Positions 21,301 through 28,979 are shown, counted from the first letter of the stretch. The stretch is 64,000 bases of DNA from Flavobacterium dauae (GCF_004151275.2 NZ_CP130821.1:2294001-2358000), one strand, 5' to 3'. Notes: generated from the letters alone by a model not told the origin. Translations and numbers: made by a program.

Positions 21301-21383
21301 TTTACCACCATTTTAAAGTGGTAACCGAAAATACGGCAGGAATGTCGAGTACGGAGGAGATTATTCTTACGATACCTTCATAA
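15378..21383 (+). CDS. Giant protein (2001 aa), propeller-like N-terminus and FN3-like C-terminus
   Basis: The start ATG follows a GAGGAGA stretch, a Shine-Dalgarno-like site that is unusual here. No signal peptide is visible. Residues about 1-330 carry recurring LGKLDADGKFVWQRR, LLKLASDGTVIWRKK and LQIDRNLNIVKSVG units, typical of beta-propeller repeats. A proline stretch (PQEIPPPPPAQY) links to a long unrecognised middle. The last about 200 residues look like one or more fibronectin-III modules (VVLEWEKQAYKGKYYLYKM). There is no type IX sorting domain at the C-terminus. It is probably co-transcribed with the preceding 2185-aa protein, whose composition it shares, and the two may be partners in a large complex. 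Function unknown. Confidence 0.6.
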   Translation: MAYVNIFEYNPSPSIRIKKFIHSGDFTYVMGGVYLSSEPVMNQMYLGKLDADGKFVWQRRYVYPETDSSGGWIWKKAHFSGLVEVEGTDEVIVSMQDNRMILLLKLASDGTVIWRKKIFDTDDVPLLYNGLSIGSALHILPGNDVIVVINEIHSFNAGIRTMKHNFYRIDHTSGNIELAKQIITNNAILTERVQRVEGNLLTLYGNYGQTGAVLQIDRNLNIVKSVGLSYSGGMSGYNNFHIYAASKAHNGRLSVMGSFYHYDPNATLSKAKEPVDPKRMGLQWILNSEIRVSHLEVLEQIIPQEIPPPPPAQYAYFFVAEISADYNQVISVKQTPRNFNATYQTTSLDDNGIFFSIWNKMYHLNSAFTQTEWAKIINVPEANSPIRIEDHTGSKVMALHEASKLTVAKTLSDLDSCRTLLEDDLLKFEPLQATWEPLEFEMLPYESIGYDDPEIEFYPISAKETNILCPKEPGSGVVIDENTKLQSADLYLQAAGSTGEDSTAGIHLRWLLKNNLQTHLPKGDYYQGTPQGNNKPDDYVQIFRTAYKPVSVLLTFAKPPQSVVDGQALWLYSIGGKNFYVYFRNITRYQQVRSTVNPMNDPIGFLNQYGSNLIEVESRDHLFFGARITPSESTGSVKAEVQSVETEQPNLPKNVTYRSHMGSLEMKSPIYAENGRSIRFAPFDCIIISIHFEFYLDFIEATNAGKAWQDMGKYSLTLEDDLAYKLLEPQPEARPVHAVWSRYNDGEYVNIRNYHTKWNGDLEDPRQRIKDSVERYIELSNDPMNPLANETYYLNDEPNDEMDNGLEISHLMMLQMASMDYHVARMLGLGFLDLEEQVYKGQQYVYIAQYFTFDSGNSDLSRNHLYMSLPTSLDDQRLPLPVLLKEPVPGIVSADTELGQGQSITDADGYSHDGKTRYISLFAEELKPDEPADSPFYYSDEQFNMAKFTYPVYVGIEYKRTGEPEWQKPELPNDPAYLNVTNTGAESKNETVGIAIPEVGQPAFIHRETRSGTHTYGSYGVNWFSRAKSTFIRWDIETEIIPSNDLLPPSNTNALFIQEESPLFLTSQQEQQMLGEINNTDKTFIRLVLEYDTAQDMISYQQAIDGQAMPDFNPLPDNEEVFADEMEIFFSPEVPEQLFGIVGSVTDLPGNPLISVIESEPMELASAGQTLYPTVDAAEIPFYIGGVLQIGADDFIIHDIEIPSATPLLPKFHVLKKQVSDAFNETSNVPYDPADFIAPQAGDSFMFTRNMLNTVSWGTVNPHPLKVQIGNNWGIYHEEVTIEAGTGSDTTQNTYLRKFRGFVFNNASIKKYTDEFSPTFAGLYEITFPGYTIGDHPQFNPNTEELSVQWYRGSIRVPYQNDVNGERKTLKVLRFHEEAGDLIVYAQDENYDTDPLQSVNVRNNTWVNFYPGYRVYLYHNTPCRLTEPHILPQEEGVLDKYSIFGFRSRVAGSSDYISAISAPTMMFARRFEKPETPDQPKGALYATRPDYFGRSTYTFTTQYTHKPFSVSMCRSNDDILFSSLYLQTPYGQDPLPNSVEDIRIQNADDFANDRLLDLANVTLDAGYQFPEYNGYRFPIPNSPAFFESINGFIAEHNNHYGDSVPTIAPNTFTTMDHVVIPGVPGRNEQLTFYDFVKQTVVNSYVPLTEVPMIYQYVKGGDYMPIPKAQTIRDRNGVLLKPTDEDFDIAPMMKIVGTSPHKTLFTDFTLDGASTSVYFYAVRETDAQMKQGELSTAIGPVRMVNSYAVKTPEIKSVIPILENDVLGISPAMQVQVNSYEAIHNVTKINLYRALNMGDATSVRSMTLVKTIDLEAVGLLEEDIWTITDDFADLAEVPFSDALYYRITVEAKVEYAEANYSYDDNNPNNVFTIVTDFAPSEPSKLMITMITENVLPASPTLSYTATTVNPTTLGNVVLEWEKQAYKGKYYLYKMNEKGNWEQITLVATNDAVIELPLTDTDWASDQLMVQDSEGNPVYHHFKVVTENTAGMSSTEEIILTIPS

Positions 21384-21402
21384 TTTTACATTGTTTATTG
21401 GA

Positions 21403-21432
21403 AAAAGGAGCGTTAAAAATGCTCCTTTTCCT
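21403..21432 (+). terminator. Intrinsic terminator after the giant-protein operon
   Basis: Arms AAAAGGAGC (21403-21411) and GCTCCTTTT (21421-21429) form a 9-bp perfect stem with a 9-nt loop. The second arm ends in a T-run. It lies 20 bp after the stop codon of the 2001-aa gene. Confidence 0.75.
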
Positions 21433-21537
21433 TTCTGCAAGCGGTTATGGTACCGTTTTTGAGTTGCATAGGAAATAAACCAAAACAATTTCCAACCTTT
21501 TGGGTGATTTTATCATCTAATATAGTAAAGACCAATT

Positions 21538-22335
21538 ATGAAAAAAGCATTATTGATTGTTATATCCTTGCTGTTTATAGATCAGTTGCAGGCACAGAAT
21601 ATCCGTGATACTGTTTTTAATGACGTGATTTTGATTAAAAGCACAGATGTATCAACAAATGGATTTCATTTTTTAGTTGATATACCTATCAAACCTCAAA
21701 AAGAACCTATCATAATTTTCAATGATGATTTTCGTATTCCTGAAAAATTATTTTTTAGCAGAAGTTCATTTCTATCGGAACAGAATGAATTTATACTTAT
21801 TACACCTGATTGGGAATTTCATAAGGAAATTATAGAAGAACAAAAAAAGTACGGAATTCATATAAAAGCATTTCCCAAAAATAAAATTTATCAAGTTAAA
21901 AGAAGTGGTTCGGGATACAAAGTAGATAGCTTAAGTGTTGGTTTACTTGATTCGGGAAAACCAATAAAAATAAACTTTAAAAACCCGGAACTAAAAGAGA
22001 ACGAAGTGAAATATTTCTTCAAAGAATGTTACGGTTCAACTTGCTGTCCAGAAGATCCATCTTGGAAATTTGAGAAAGAGAGAAGCGAAATGAGAAATAA
22101 TTTCAATGAAAGGTATAAAGTGAATGCCTATAAAAATACTTACAGACAAACTCGTGGTAAAGAAGGCGAACATTGCGATTATTACACACTAAGCGATTTG
22201 AACAATGTACAAAAGATTGAATTTCTTTTTCCTCCAAAATCTTATACAGAAACAGATGATGTAACACAAGGTTTTTTTGTTATTATCTTACCGTCAGTTA
22301 TAAATACTGAGAATATGAAAAATTTACATCCTTAA
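21538..22335 (+). CDS. Secreted/periplasmic protein, first of two tandem paralogues
   Basis: A 265-aa protein with a cleavable signal peptide ending LQAQ. The mature part starts NIRDTVFNDVILIKS and shares long matching stretches with the next gene (RDTVFNDVI, QKEPIxIFN, SFLSEQNExILIT), so the two are a tandem duplication. The C-terminal halves diverge; this copy has a cysteine cluster (CYGSTCCPED and GEHCDYY). Family not recognised. It starts the array of exported proteins after the terminator that closes the giant-protein operon. A periplasmic immunity or binding role would fit the context but is unproven. Confidence 0.65.
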   Translation: MKKALLIVISLLFIDQLQAQNIRDTVFNDVILIKSTDVSTNGFHFLVDIPIKPQKEPIIIFNDDFRIPEKLFFSRSSFLSEQNEFILITPDWEFHKEIIEEQKKYGIHIKAFPKNKIYQVKRSGSGYKVDSLSVGLLDSGKPIKINFKNPELKENEVKYFFKECYGSTCCPEDPSWKFEKERSEMRNNFNERYKVNAYKNTYRQTRGKEGEHCDYYTLSDLNNVQKIEFLFPPKSYTETDDVTQGFFVIILPSVINTENMKNLHP

Positions 22336-22352
22336 AAAATATAACTCCAATA

Positions 22353-23405
22353 ATGAAAAACCAGCTATACATACTTATCTCAACTATACTCTTATCTGGA
22401 ACAGCTTTCGGGCAAAGCATTCGTGATACGGTTTTTAATGATGTGATACCTATTCATCATCAATACGTAACCACAGACGGTAATGATTTCCTGATAGATA
22501 TGCCTATACCGGCACAAAAAGAGCCGATTGTTATTTTTAACAATGACAGGCGTATTCCTGTTGAATTATTTTTTGACAGAAAATCATTTTTGAGCGAGCA
22601 AAATGAAATCATTCTGATTACAAGTGACTGGGAGTATTATGATAGAATAAGTGAAGAAGAAAAAAGAACGCCTGGTCTACGTTTAGACCCTTACAGGCAA
22701 AACAAATTCTATCATATAAAAAGAGAAAATGCAAGTTACACGGTAGATAGCACAAGCCGGGCATTGGAACGGCAACCGTTCAAATTCAATTACAAAAAAG
22801 TAGAACTCGTAGGGAGTAAAAAGTATTATTATGTAGACTGTATTCCGCATTATGATGAGAAGCATAGCCGTGAAATCTGGAATGCTTTAGACAGTTTGAA
22901 TACACATTTTAGTATCTATACAGGATTTTATTATGCTTCGGGTTGTATGAGTTACACCTTATCTGCCTTGCCCTTGGAAAAGAAGTTGCCCGCAATAAAA
23001 GCAATAGCAGAAGCATTTCGATTTAAGGACAACGACCATTTGAAAGATTTTGACCAGTCACCTAGAATTTACCTGCCCTCTACAATAAATTTAGATTCAT
23101 TTGATTTTTATTTTGAACGCTCAAAAGACAGCTATGACAAGCCTGCGTTAAAAGGCTGGCAGGAAATAGACAATACCGCAACTATACGGCTTGGCTATTG
23201 GAGAGGAGATTGTTGCGGAGATGTTCCCGAAACAGAAAGAGTATCGGCAAAAGTAATGAACGATACCGTTTACATTAACTATAATAAAAAAAGAGAGCCC
23301 AATTGTGACTCCAGTATTGGTCTGTGCGGTAATGCCATTGATTTTGTAATCAATAAAAAGAAATACCCAAATTATAAAAAACTTACGTTCAAAACCATTG
23401 AGTAA
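22353..23405 (+). CDS. Secreted/periplasmic protein, second tandem paralogue
   Basis: A 350-aa protein with signal peptide MKNQLYILISTILLSGTAFG and mature start QSIRDTVFNDVI. It is clearly related to the preceding 265-aa protein through its first about 110 mature residues. An additional C-terminal region of about 100 residues contains cysteines (RGDCCGDVPE, PNCDSSIGLCG). The gap from the previous gene is 17 bp, consistent with an operon. Its signal-peptide coding segment belongs to the family repeated at five further gene starts in this array. Family not recognised. Confidence 0.65.
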   Translation: MKNQLYILISTILLSGTAFGQSIRDTVFNDVIPIHHQYVTTDGNDFLIDMPIPAQKEPIVIFNNDRRIPVELFFDRKSFLSEQNEIILITSDWEYYDRISEEEKRTPGLRLDPYRQNKFYHIKRENASYTVDSTSRALERQPFKFNYKKVELVGSKKYYYVDCIPHYDEKHSREIWNALDSLNTHFSIYTGFYYASGCMSYTLSALPLEKKLPAIKAIAEAFRFKDNDHLKDFDQSPRIYLPSTINLDSFDFYFERSKDSYDKPALKGWQEIDNTATIRLGYWRGDCCGDVPETERVSAKVMNDTVYINYNKKREPNCDSSIGLCGNAIDFVINKKKYPNYKKLTFKTIE

Positions 23406-23415
23406 TATAACAATA

Positions 23416-24540
23416 ATGAAGCACAAACTTTTTATACTAATTTCCTTTATCCTCTTATCGGGAACAGTTTTCGGGCAACCCGGATACATAAGACAATCCG
23501 TCAATTTAAATAATTTACTTGAAAATGATGCAAGGCTAAATCAACAACATCCCGATATCTACCAATTATCAATAATCATTGATGAAAAAACTACCGATTT
23601 TTCTAAACTTGATTTGCTGAAAAATCACAAAGAACTTTCCTTTGAGATTTATACTAAAAATTTTCCAAAAGAATTTAATACCATAGTTTTTGACAGTATA
23701 AACAAAGTCTATTTCTCCTGTAACGACATTACAACAGACTTATCCAACATAAAAGGATTTAAAAATGCGAAAGAAATTAGTATTCACAATTTTGCAGGAA
23801 CTAAAATACCAAAGAGCTTTAGAGATTTTAACGGTTTAGAAACACTTCATATTGCATCTTCCAAGAACATCAACAATATTGATGCTCTGAAAAACGTAGA
23901 AAGTTTAAGATTTGTTACCATTGATTGCAGTAGCTTAAAAGCATTTCCAACCTTCAACCAAAAGGTCCAAATCTCACATATAAAATTAAATGGTGTCCAC
24001 AATAATTTAGATTTTACAAATCTGAACACTTTAAAAAAATTAGGTGGAGTGGAAATAACCATAGCTGATGAGTTAAAAGAGTTCCCTGATTATTTATCCA
24101 AGGATTTAAAACAAATTTTAATTAGTGGAAATATTCTATCCGTTTCCAATCTAACAATCTATCAAAATCTTGAATATATACGGATTGCGACTACCAACTT
24201 GGAAAGTTTTGATGTTGATTTTAAAGGAAATACAAGCATCAAGAATATTGGGATTTTCGATAATCCAAAACTACAAAATATTGATGCCGTTTATTCTTGT
24301 AAAGGTTTGGAATATTTATCATTAACGGCACTTCCTTCATTGGAAGAATTTGACCTTAAAAACTTAAATCTAAAACAAGGATTATCTATTTCTTCTACAG
24401 GAATAAAAACTATCAAACCAATAGAAAAACTTAAAAAGATTTCCTATTTAAGCATACAACACAATGATTATCTAAAAATTGACCTTGAAAGTAAAGGTTC
24501 AAAAAGAGATATTTTTAATAACGGAAAACTTGTAAAATAA
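23416..24540 (+). CDS. Secreted leucine-rich-repeat-like protein
   Basis: The start is placed at ATG 23416 because it gives the array's typical signal peptide (MKHKLFILISFILLSGTVFG); an upstream in-frame ATG at 23398 would add six residues and overlap the previous gene. The 374-aa protein has regularly spaced leucine/asparagine units such as LKNVESLRFVTIDCSSLKAF and NLEYIRIATTNLESFDVDF, typical of irregular leucine-rich repeats about 22-24 residues long. It therefore probably binds another protein. It lies between other array genes with spacing of about 10 bp. Confidence 0.65.
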   Translation: MKHKLFILISFILLSGTVFGQPGYIRQSVNLNNLLENDARLNQQHPDIYQLSIIIDEKTTDFSKLDLLKNHKELSFEIYTKNFPKEFNTIVFDSINKVYFSCNDITTDLSNIKGFKNAKEISIHNFAGTKIPKSFRDFNGLETLHIASSKNINNIDALKNVESLRFVTIDCSSLKAFPTFNQKVQISHIKLNGVHNNLDFTNLNTLKKLGGVEITIADELKEFPDYLSKDLKQILISGNILSVSNLTIYQNLEYIRIATTNLESFDVDFKGNTSIKNIGIFDNPKLQNIDAVYSCKGLEYLSLTALPSLEEFDLKNLNLKQGLSISSTGIKTIKPIEKLKKISYLSIQHNDYLKIDLESKGSKRDIFNNGKLVK

Positions 24541-24549
24541 CTGCACAAA

Positions 24550-25281
24550 ATGAAAAATCTGATACTTTTAATTTCAATATGTTTTTCCTTTAATGCGAAT
24601 GCTCAACTGCTTGGACCCGAAGAGTATTTTATGTACGTGGAATTTTATCCTGCTATAGAATACATAGAAAATCACACATTAAAAGAAATTGATACTGCGA
24701 AATTTAAAGCTTCACTCATTATAATAACAAAGGGCTATCTGGATAAAGACGGGATAGATGTTGACAGGTATCGTATTGATTTTGTTGTACATCCAATCAA
24801 TTTGAAACAAGTTGATTTTAATAAGAAAACGGAAAACGAATGGGAATTACTCGGATCATTCAACTATTCCAGGCAACCCGATTTTTTTAAAAAGGTAGCC
24901 AAAGGTTTTGAGCTATTAAATATCGAGCTGAAAGACACCATTTCATTTGAAAATTTAGAAGTAAAGTACGCAGAAGCCAAGTGGCTTCAGGCAATTAATG
25001 AAACCGAAAAAGCGGAGGGTATTTTTACATTTATAGAAGGCTTAAAAATTCAAGATGATAGGTTAAGGTTTGTTCACGCATCAAGATTAAGGTTAGCACA
25101 GACTAAATTAAAAAAAGGATTAATAGATGAAGCCTTGAATTTACTGTATAAAGTAAATGACAAGGAACTTTTGGAATTCGCCCCCGATGTGTACTATGAT
25201 TCGGGTTTTGACTATAACAGAACCGAACCATCAAAAAGACTCATTAATTATATTAAAGAAACTGAAAATGATAAAAACTAA
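24550..25281 (+). CDS. Exported protein with helical-repeat C-terminal half
   Basis: A 243-aa protein with a short signal peptide (MKNLILLISICFSFNANAQ) that differs from the shared array type. The first half is beta-rich (IDFVVHPINLKQVDFN). The second half has TPR-like helices: LEVKYAEAKWLQAINETEKA, then RLRLAQTKLKKGLIDEALNL. The C-terminus overlaps the start of the next gene by 14 nt, suggesting coupled translation. Function not recognised. Confidence 0.6.
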   Translation: MKNLILLISICFSFNANAQLLGPEEYFMYVEFYPAIEYIENHTLKEIDTAKFKASLIIITKGYLDKDGIDVDRYRIDFVVHPINLKQVDFNKKTENEWELLGSFNYSRQPDFFKKVAKGFELLNIELKDTISFENLEVKYAEAKWLQAINETEKAEGIFTFIEGLKIQDDRLRFVHASRLRLAQTKLKKGLIDEALNLLYKVNDKELLEFAPDVYYDSGFDYNRTEPSKRLINYIKETENDKN

Positions 25282-25996
25282 ACTATACATAATCCTTTCC
25301 TTTATCTCTCTATCGCATTTTGCTTTCGGGCAGGATTCGCTTGTGGTAGCAAAAGATTCGTTTCTCAATATTATTTCAACTTTGAATGGTAAATACCCAG
25401 AACCAAAATCATCTATTCCACCAATTTACAAAAACACTTATGTATTAGATAAGCAGGAAAAAGATTCTATTTGGAACGCTATTTTTTCAGAAGATAAAAC
25501 GCAGGATGTGTTTCAGCATTTCCAGGCATCAAAAGATGAAAGAATCTATTTGTTAGAAAACCAAATCAATCTGTTTGCTGTACTCAACTCACATTCCGTA
25601 AACAGTAAAGTCAAAACCGAATTGCTATTGGGGAAATTTGAATACGATCAAAAACATCCAACAGAGATTAAATACATTCAAACCTTTGGCATTTGCGGAT
25701 TGGGAAGACCGAAAATCATAGAAATTTCATCTAAAGAAAAAGCAATAACAAGCTACCTGAACAATTACAATAATGGAATTGATTACGACAGCAAAGTAAA
25801 TCTATTGGCATTGGAAGGAATTATGCTGATTGAAGTCGATTACAAAAAAGAAAAGCCTGTTCAAGCCGTTGATATTATTAAAAAAGAGCAATTCAAAAGT
25901 AAAAAGCTACGAAACAAATCAATTTTAGGAGCAGAAATAAATACCTATCATCCGATTACAGAAAAAGATTTATTAATAATCTATTACGAGAAATAA
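25268..25996 (+). CDS. Exported protein of the signal-peptide array
   Basis: The start chosen is ATG 25268, which begins the signal peptide MIKTKLYIILSFISLSHFAFG; an earlier in-frame ATG would read through the preceding gene. The DNA of this signal peptide closely matches the one at 26545 (AAACTATACATA and the CGCATTTTGCTTT-type end). The mature 220 residues are mixed alpha/beta with no recognised family. The stop codon is immediately followed by the next ATG at 25997. Confidence 0.6.
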   Translation: MIKTKLYIILSFISLSHFAFGQDSLVVAKDSFLNIISTLNGKYPEPKSSIPPIYKNTYVLDKQEKDSIWNAIFSEDKTQDVFQHFQASKDERIYLLENQINLFAVLNSHSVNSKVKTELLLGKFEYDQKHPTEIKYIQTFGICGLGRPKIIEISSKEKAITSYLNNYNNGIDYDSKVNLLALEGIMLIEVDYKKEKPVQAVDIIKKEQFKSKKLRNKSILGAEINTYHPITEKDLLIIYYEK

Positions 25997-26548
25997 ATGA
26001 AGACCAAACTATTTATACTAATAGCGTTTATCCTTTTGTCGGGATTAGTTTTCGGGCAACGAGGAGATAGTCATACTTTTAATTTCAAAGTCAAATTTGA
26101 TAAAAGCATACCTGTTGAGCAGCTTCAAATCTATTATACAGAATATAGTGCTAATAGGATTACTTCAATTAACTATGAAACAAACGAGGAAAACGAAATC
26201 ATTTTTAATGGAGTAAACCATTCTATTGCAGGTGCAGGAAATTATTTTCCAACCCTAATTTTCTCATTCAAAGAAGACAAACTTATAAATGGTTCAAACG
26301 AAAAAATTGAAACATACCGATTGTTTTATCTCATCAGCGAAACGGAAACATATCTGAAAGATGATATGGATAAAGAAATTCTCTTTACCAACTCAAACCA
26401 TCCCTATTTCATCAAAGTAGATTTTAAATGGGAAAACAATAAAAGAGTGTACAAGGTAGCACAAGTACCATTAATTCAAATATCTCCCGAAATACTCGGA
26501 GTTATTACCGCTAACAATACTATTATAAAAATCAATCCGGACAAATGA
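25997..26548 (+). CDS. Small exported protein of the signal-peptide array
   Basis: A 183-aa protein. Its signal peptide (MKTKLFILIAFILLSGLVFG) is almost that of the gene at 23416, also at DNA level (TTTATACTAAT and TTTTCGGGCAAC are shared). The mature part is beta-rich and of about 160 residues, with no recognised family. It abuts the preceding stop codon and overlaps the next start as ATGA at 26545-26548. Confidence 0.6.
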   Translation: MKTKLFILIAFILLSGLVFGQRGDSHTFNFKVKFDKSIPVEQLQIYYTEYSANRITSINYETNEENEIIFNGVNHSIAGAGNYFPTLIFSFKEDKLINGSNEKIETYRLFYLISETETYLKDDMDKEILFTNSNHPYFIKVDFKWENNKRVYKVAQVPLIQISPEILGVITANNTIIKINPDK

Positions 26549-27696
26549 ACCTGAAACTATACATAGTCCTTTTTCTTATCTCCCTATCACATTTCGCTTT
26601 TGGGCAAACAATAGAAATAGATAATATCAGTTATCAACTGATACAAAATTCCAAAGCTGTAGTAGTACAAGGGAATTATGAAGGACATATAAGCATTCCT
26701 GAAAAGATAACCTATCAAAACCGGAAATATACCGTTGAGGAAATAGGTTACGCAGCTTTCAATGAATCTTCCGGGCTTCTTTCTGTTAAACTGCCCAATT
26801 CCATTCATACCATACGGCAAAGAGCATTTGGAGATTGTAAAGCATTAAAAGATATAAATATTCCTGTTTCTGTAACACGGATAGATGCAAGTGCTTTTAC
26901 CAATTGCAAAGTACTTACATCAATTAATATTCCCGAAAACGTTGCTTTCGTCGGTCAGTATGCTTTTTCAGGTTGTGAGAGCTTAACCACCATAGAAGTG
27001 GATAAAAATAATCAGCACTTTACTTCTTTGGATGGCGTGTTATACGATAAGGAAATAAAAACCCTTATCAAGCTTCCTGATACAAGAGCTTTTTATGAAT
27101 TTCCTGATTCTGTTACATCGTTCGTTACCGAATCATTTGAGGGCAATAAAAATATAACTAAAATAGATTTACCTGATGCTGTTAATAGCATTCCTAACCA
27201 CGCTTTTGTAAACTGTTCCGCACTCAAAGTTTTTCATATACCTGCCAATGTTGAATGGATAGGACTATCAGCATTCAATGGCTGCGATGCAATGGAATCG
27301 TTCATTGTAGATGAACGCAACCAACACTTTTCATCTGTTGATGGTATTTTGTACAATTATGATAAAACGATTTTGATAAAATGTCCTGAAACAAAATCAG
27401 AAGTTACGATAGAAAAAAGCGTTACTAAAATTGAGTCCTGGGCATTTTTTAGATGCAAAAAGCTAACAGAAATTATTTTGCCTGAAAATGTAACTACAAT
27501 CGGAATGTCTGCCTTTGTACAATGCGATACGTTGAAAATAGTAAAAATATTGTCCAAAAAACAGGTGGATATTCAAATGGGGATTTTTGCAGGACGTAAA
27601 AAAGCCGTCACTGTTTTGGTTCCTGAGGAATCAATATCATTTTACAAAAACTCAAACAGCCTTGATGTAAAAGAGCTAAATTATCAGGTTTATTGA
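26545..27696 (+). CDS. Secreted BspA-like leucine-rich-repeat (LRR_5) protein
   Basis: A 383-aa protein with signal peptide MNLKLYIVLFLISLSHFAFG and at least seven BspA/Treponema-type leucine-rich repeats. Examples are IRQRAFGDCKALKDINIP, VTRIDASAFTNCKVLTSINI and VGQYAFSGCESLTTIEV. This family mediates surface or protein binding in Bacteroidota and other bacteria. It overlaps the previous gene by 4 bp (ATGA), so it is translationally coupled. The mature body is unrelated to its neighbours although the signal peptide is shared. Confidence 0.8.
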   Translation: MNLKLYIVLFLISLSHFAFGQTIEIDNISYQLIQNSKAVVVQGNYEGHISIPEKITYQNRKYTVEEIGYAAFNESSGLLSVKLPNSIHTIRQRAFGDCKALKDINIPVSVTRIDASAFTNCKVLTSINIPENVAFVGQYAFSGCESLTTIEVDKNNQHFTSLDGVLYDKEIKTLIKLPDTRAFYEFPDSVTSFVTESFEGNKNITKIDLPDAVNSIPNHAFVNCSALKVFHIPANVEWIGLSAFNGCDAMESFIVDERNQHFSSVDGILYNYDKTILIKCPETKSEVTIEKSVTKIESWAFFRCKKLTEIILPENVTTIGMSAFVQCDTLKIVKILSKKQVDIQMGIFAGRKKAVTVLVPEESISFYKNSNSLDVKELNYQVY

Positions 27697-27743
27697 ATAT
27701 GAATACTACTGAGTAGTTTTATTTGGCTTAGAACAGCAGCATT

Positions 27744-27771
27744 AAAAAAAAAAAAATGAACATCAGATGAA
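27744..27771 (+). promoter_or_regulatory. A13 homopolymer and four-codon upstream ORF before the YD-repeat gene
   Basis: Thirteen consecutive A residues (27744-27756) are followed by ATG AAC ATC AGA TGA (27757-27771). The TGA of this upstream ORF overlaps the real ATG at 27767. This could be an A-rich ribosome landing site with translational re-initiation, and the homopolymer could vary in length. Confidence 0.35.
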
Positions 27772-28831
27772 ACATAGACTTTTAATCTTAATCATATGCT
27801 TAATCGCAACCTTTTCATTTGCACAAAAAAATGAAGATGTAATTGTTGAGCCAGAACCTCATAAACAGGGCGAATATTTCAAAGAAAAAAATCCAACAGA
27901 TATCAAGACAGTTTACATCATTTCCAAAAACAAAAAAACAAACTTTGCCAATGATACGCTGAATGTGGATTACTATAATCTGCAAGGATTAAAAACCCGA
28001 ACAATCAGGTATGAAAAAAACAGTCCTACCAGTATTTTAGATATATCATATGATGAAAAAGGGAACCGTAAAGAGAGCATCTACTCTCTGAATAAGCTAA
28101 AAGAAAGAAAAGGGATTACAGTTTTTAAATATGATGAGGAAAATCAATTACTGGCAGAGGAATATCAATCTACCTTTGCAGGAAAGACGGAGCGAACCAT
28201 CGATAAAAAATACACCTATAACAGCCAAAAATTAGTAAAAAGAAATATTTATCAGACCAATACACTCTCTCAAACGGATTCTTTTTTCTACGATAAAGAC
28301 AGGCTAACCTTACATAAACAAACGTACCATACAGGAAACACTAACTATGAAAACATATATACTTACAACAAGTCGGGACAATTGACCAAAAGAGAAACCT
28401 ACAGCATTGATAGCCACAATAAGAAAAATATTTTCGGCAAAGCGGAATACAACTATAAAGGCGGACAACTGGTATTTGTTTCAGAAATGGAAGGTCTGAA
28501 CCTGCAAAACAACCAACCCGTACAAACTCATTATTATTACGACAAAACTGGTAAAATTTCTAAGATGCGTGTGACCTATAAATCATTTTACAGTGAAGTT
28601 ACTTATACATATGAAGGCCTTAAATTAGCTTCAATCCAAGCGAATACGAACACAAAAAACAATGCTTATTTGAAATTTCATATGGCAACATATGGACATC
28701 AGATTGATGAGGTGCCATTCAGTTATAAAGAACAATTTCGCTATGACACTAAAGGTAATTTAATAAACAAACAAACACTCATAAATGACGAATTAATAAA
28801 CGAAGTGAATTATATCATCGAATACTATTAA
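27767..28831 (+). CDS. Exported YD-repeat protein
   Basis: A 354-aa protein with a signal peptide (MKHRLLILIICLIATFSFAQ). The mature part carries many loosely spaced YD-type repeats: DISYDEKGNRKESIY, FKYDEENQLLAEEY, YYYDKTGKISKMRVTY and FRYDTKGNLINKQTL. These are seen in Rhs/wall-associated repeat proteins, here as a short free-standing copy without a toxin core. The role is unknown; carbohydrate or protein binding is possible. A short truncated gene with a related signal peptide follows. Confidence 0.7.
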   Translation: MKHRLLILIICLIATFSFAQKNEDVIVEPEPHKQGEYFKEKNPTDIKTVYIISKNKKTNFANDTLNVDYYNLQGLKTRTIRYEKNSPTSILDISYDEKGNRKESIYSLNKLKERKGITVFKYDEENQLLAEEYQSTFAGKTERTIDKKYTYNSQKLVKRNIYQTNTLSQTDSFFYDKDRLTLHKQTYHTGNTNYENIYTYNKSGQLTKRETYSIDSHNKKNIFGKAEYNYKGGQLVFVSEMEGLNLQNNQPVQTHYYYDKTGKISKMRVTYKSFYSEVTYTYEGLKLASIQANTNTKNNAYLKFHMATYGHQIDEVPFSYKEQFRYDTKGNLINKQTLINDELINEVNYIIEYY

Positions 28832-28846
28832 AGAATATAATTTTCA

Positions 28847-28930
28847 ATGAAACACAAATTTTTAATACTCACGTTTTTTATCTTCTTTTCTGGAGTGGCA
28901 TTAGCACAGCCTGGTTGCTACTCGTTTTAA
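28847..28930 (+). pseudogene. Orphan signal peptide (truncated array gene)
   Basis: A 27-codon ORF encodes a complete signal peptide (MKHKFLILTFFIFFSGVALAQ) and then PGCYSF before a stop. The sequence matches the array's shared 5' segment but the mature body is missing. It looks like the 5' remnant of a deleted gene, or the acceptor end of a cassette exchange. Confidence 0.55.
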
Positions 28931-28979
28931 AGTGAGTAAAAAATAAAAATAATTATTAACCGAAATTATTATATCCGAA

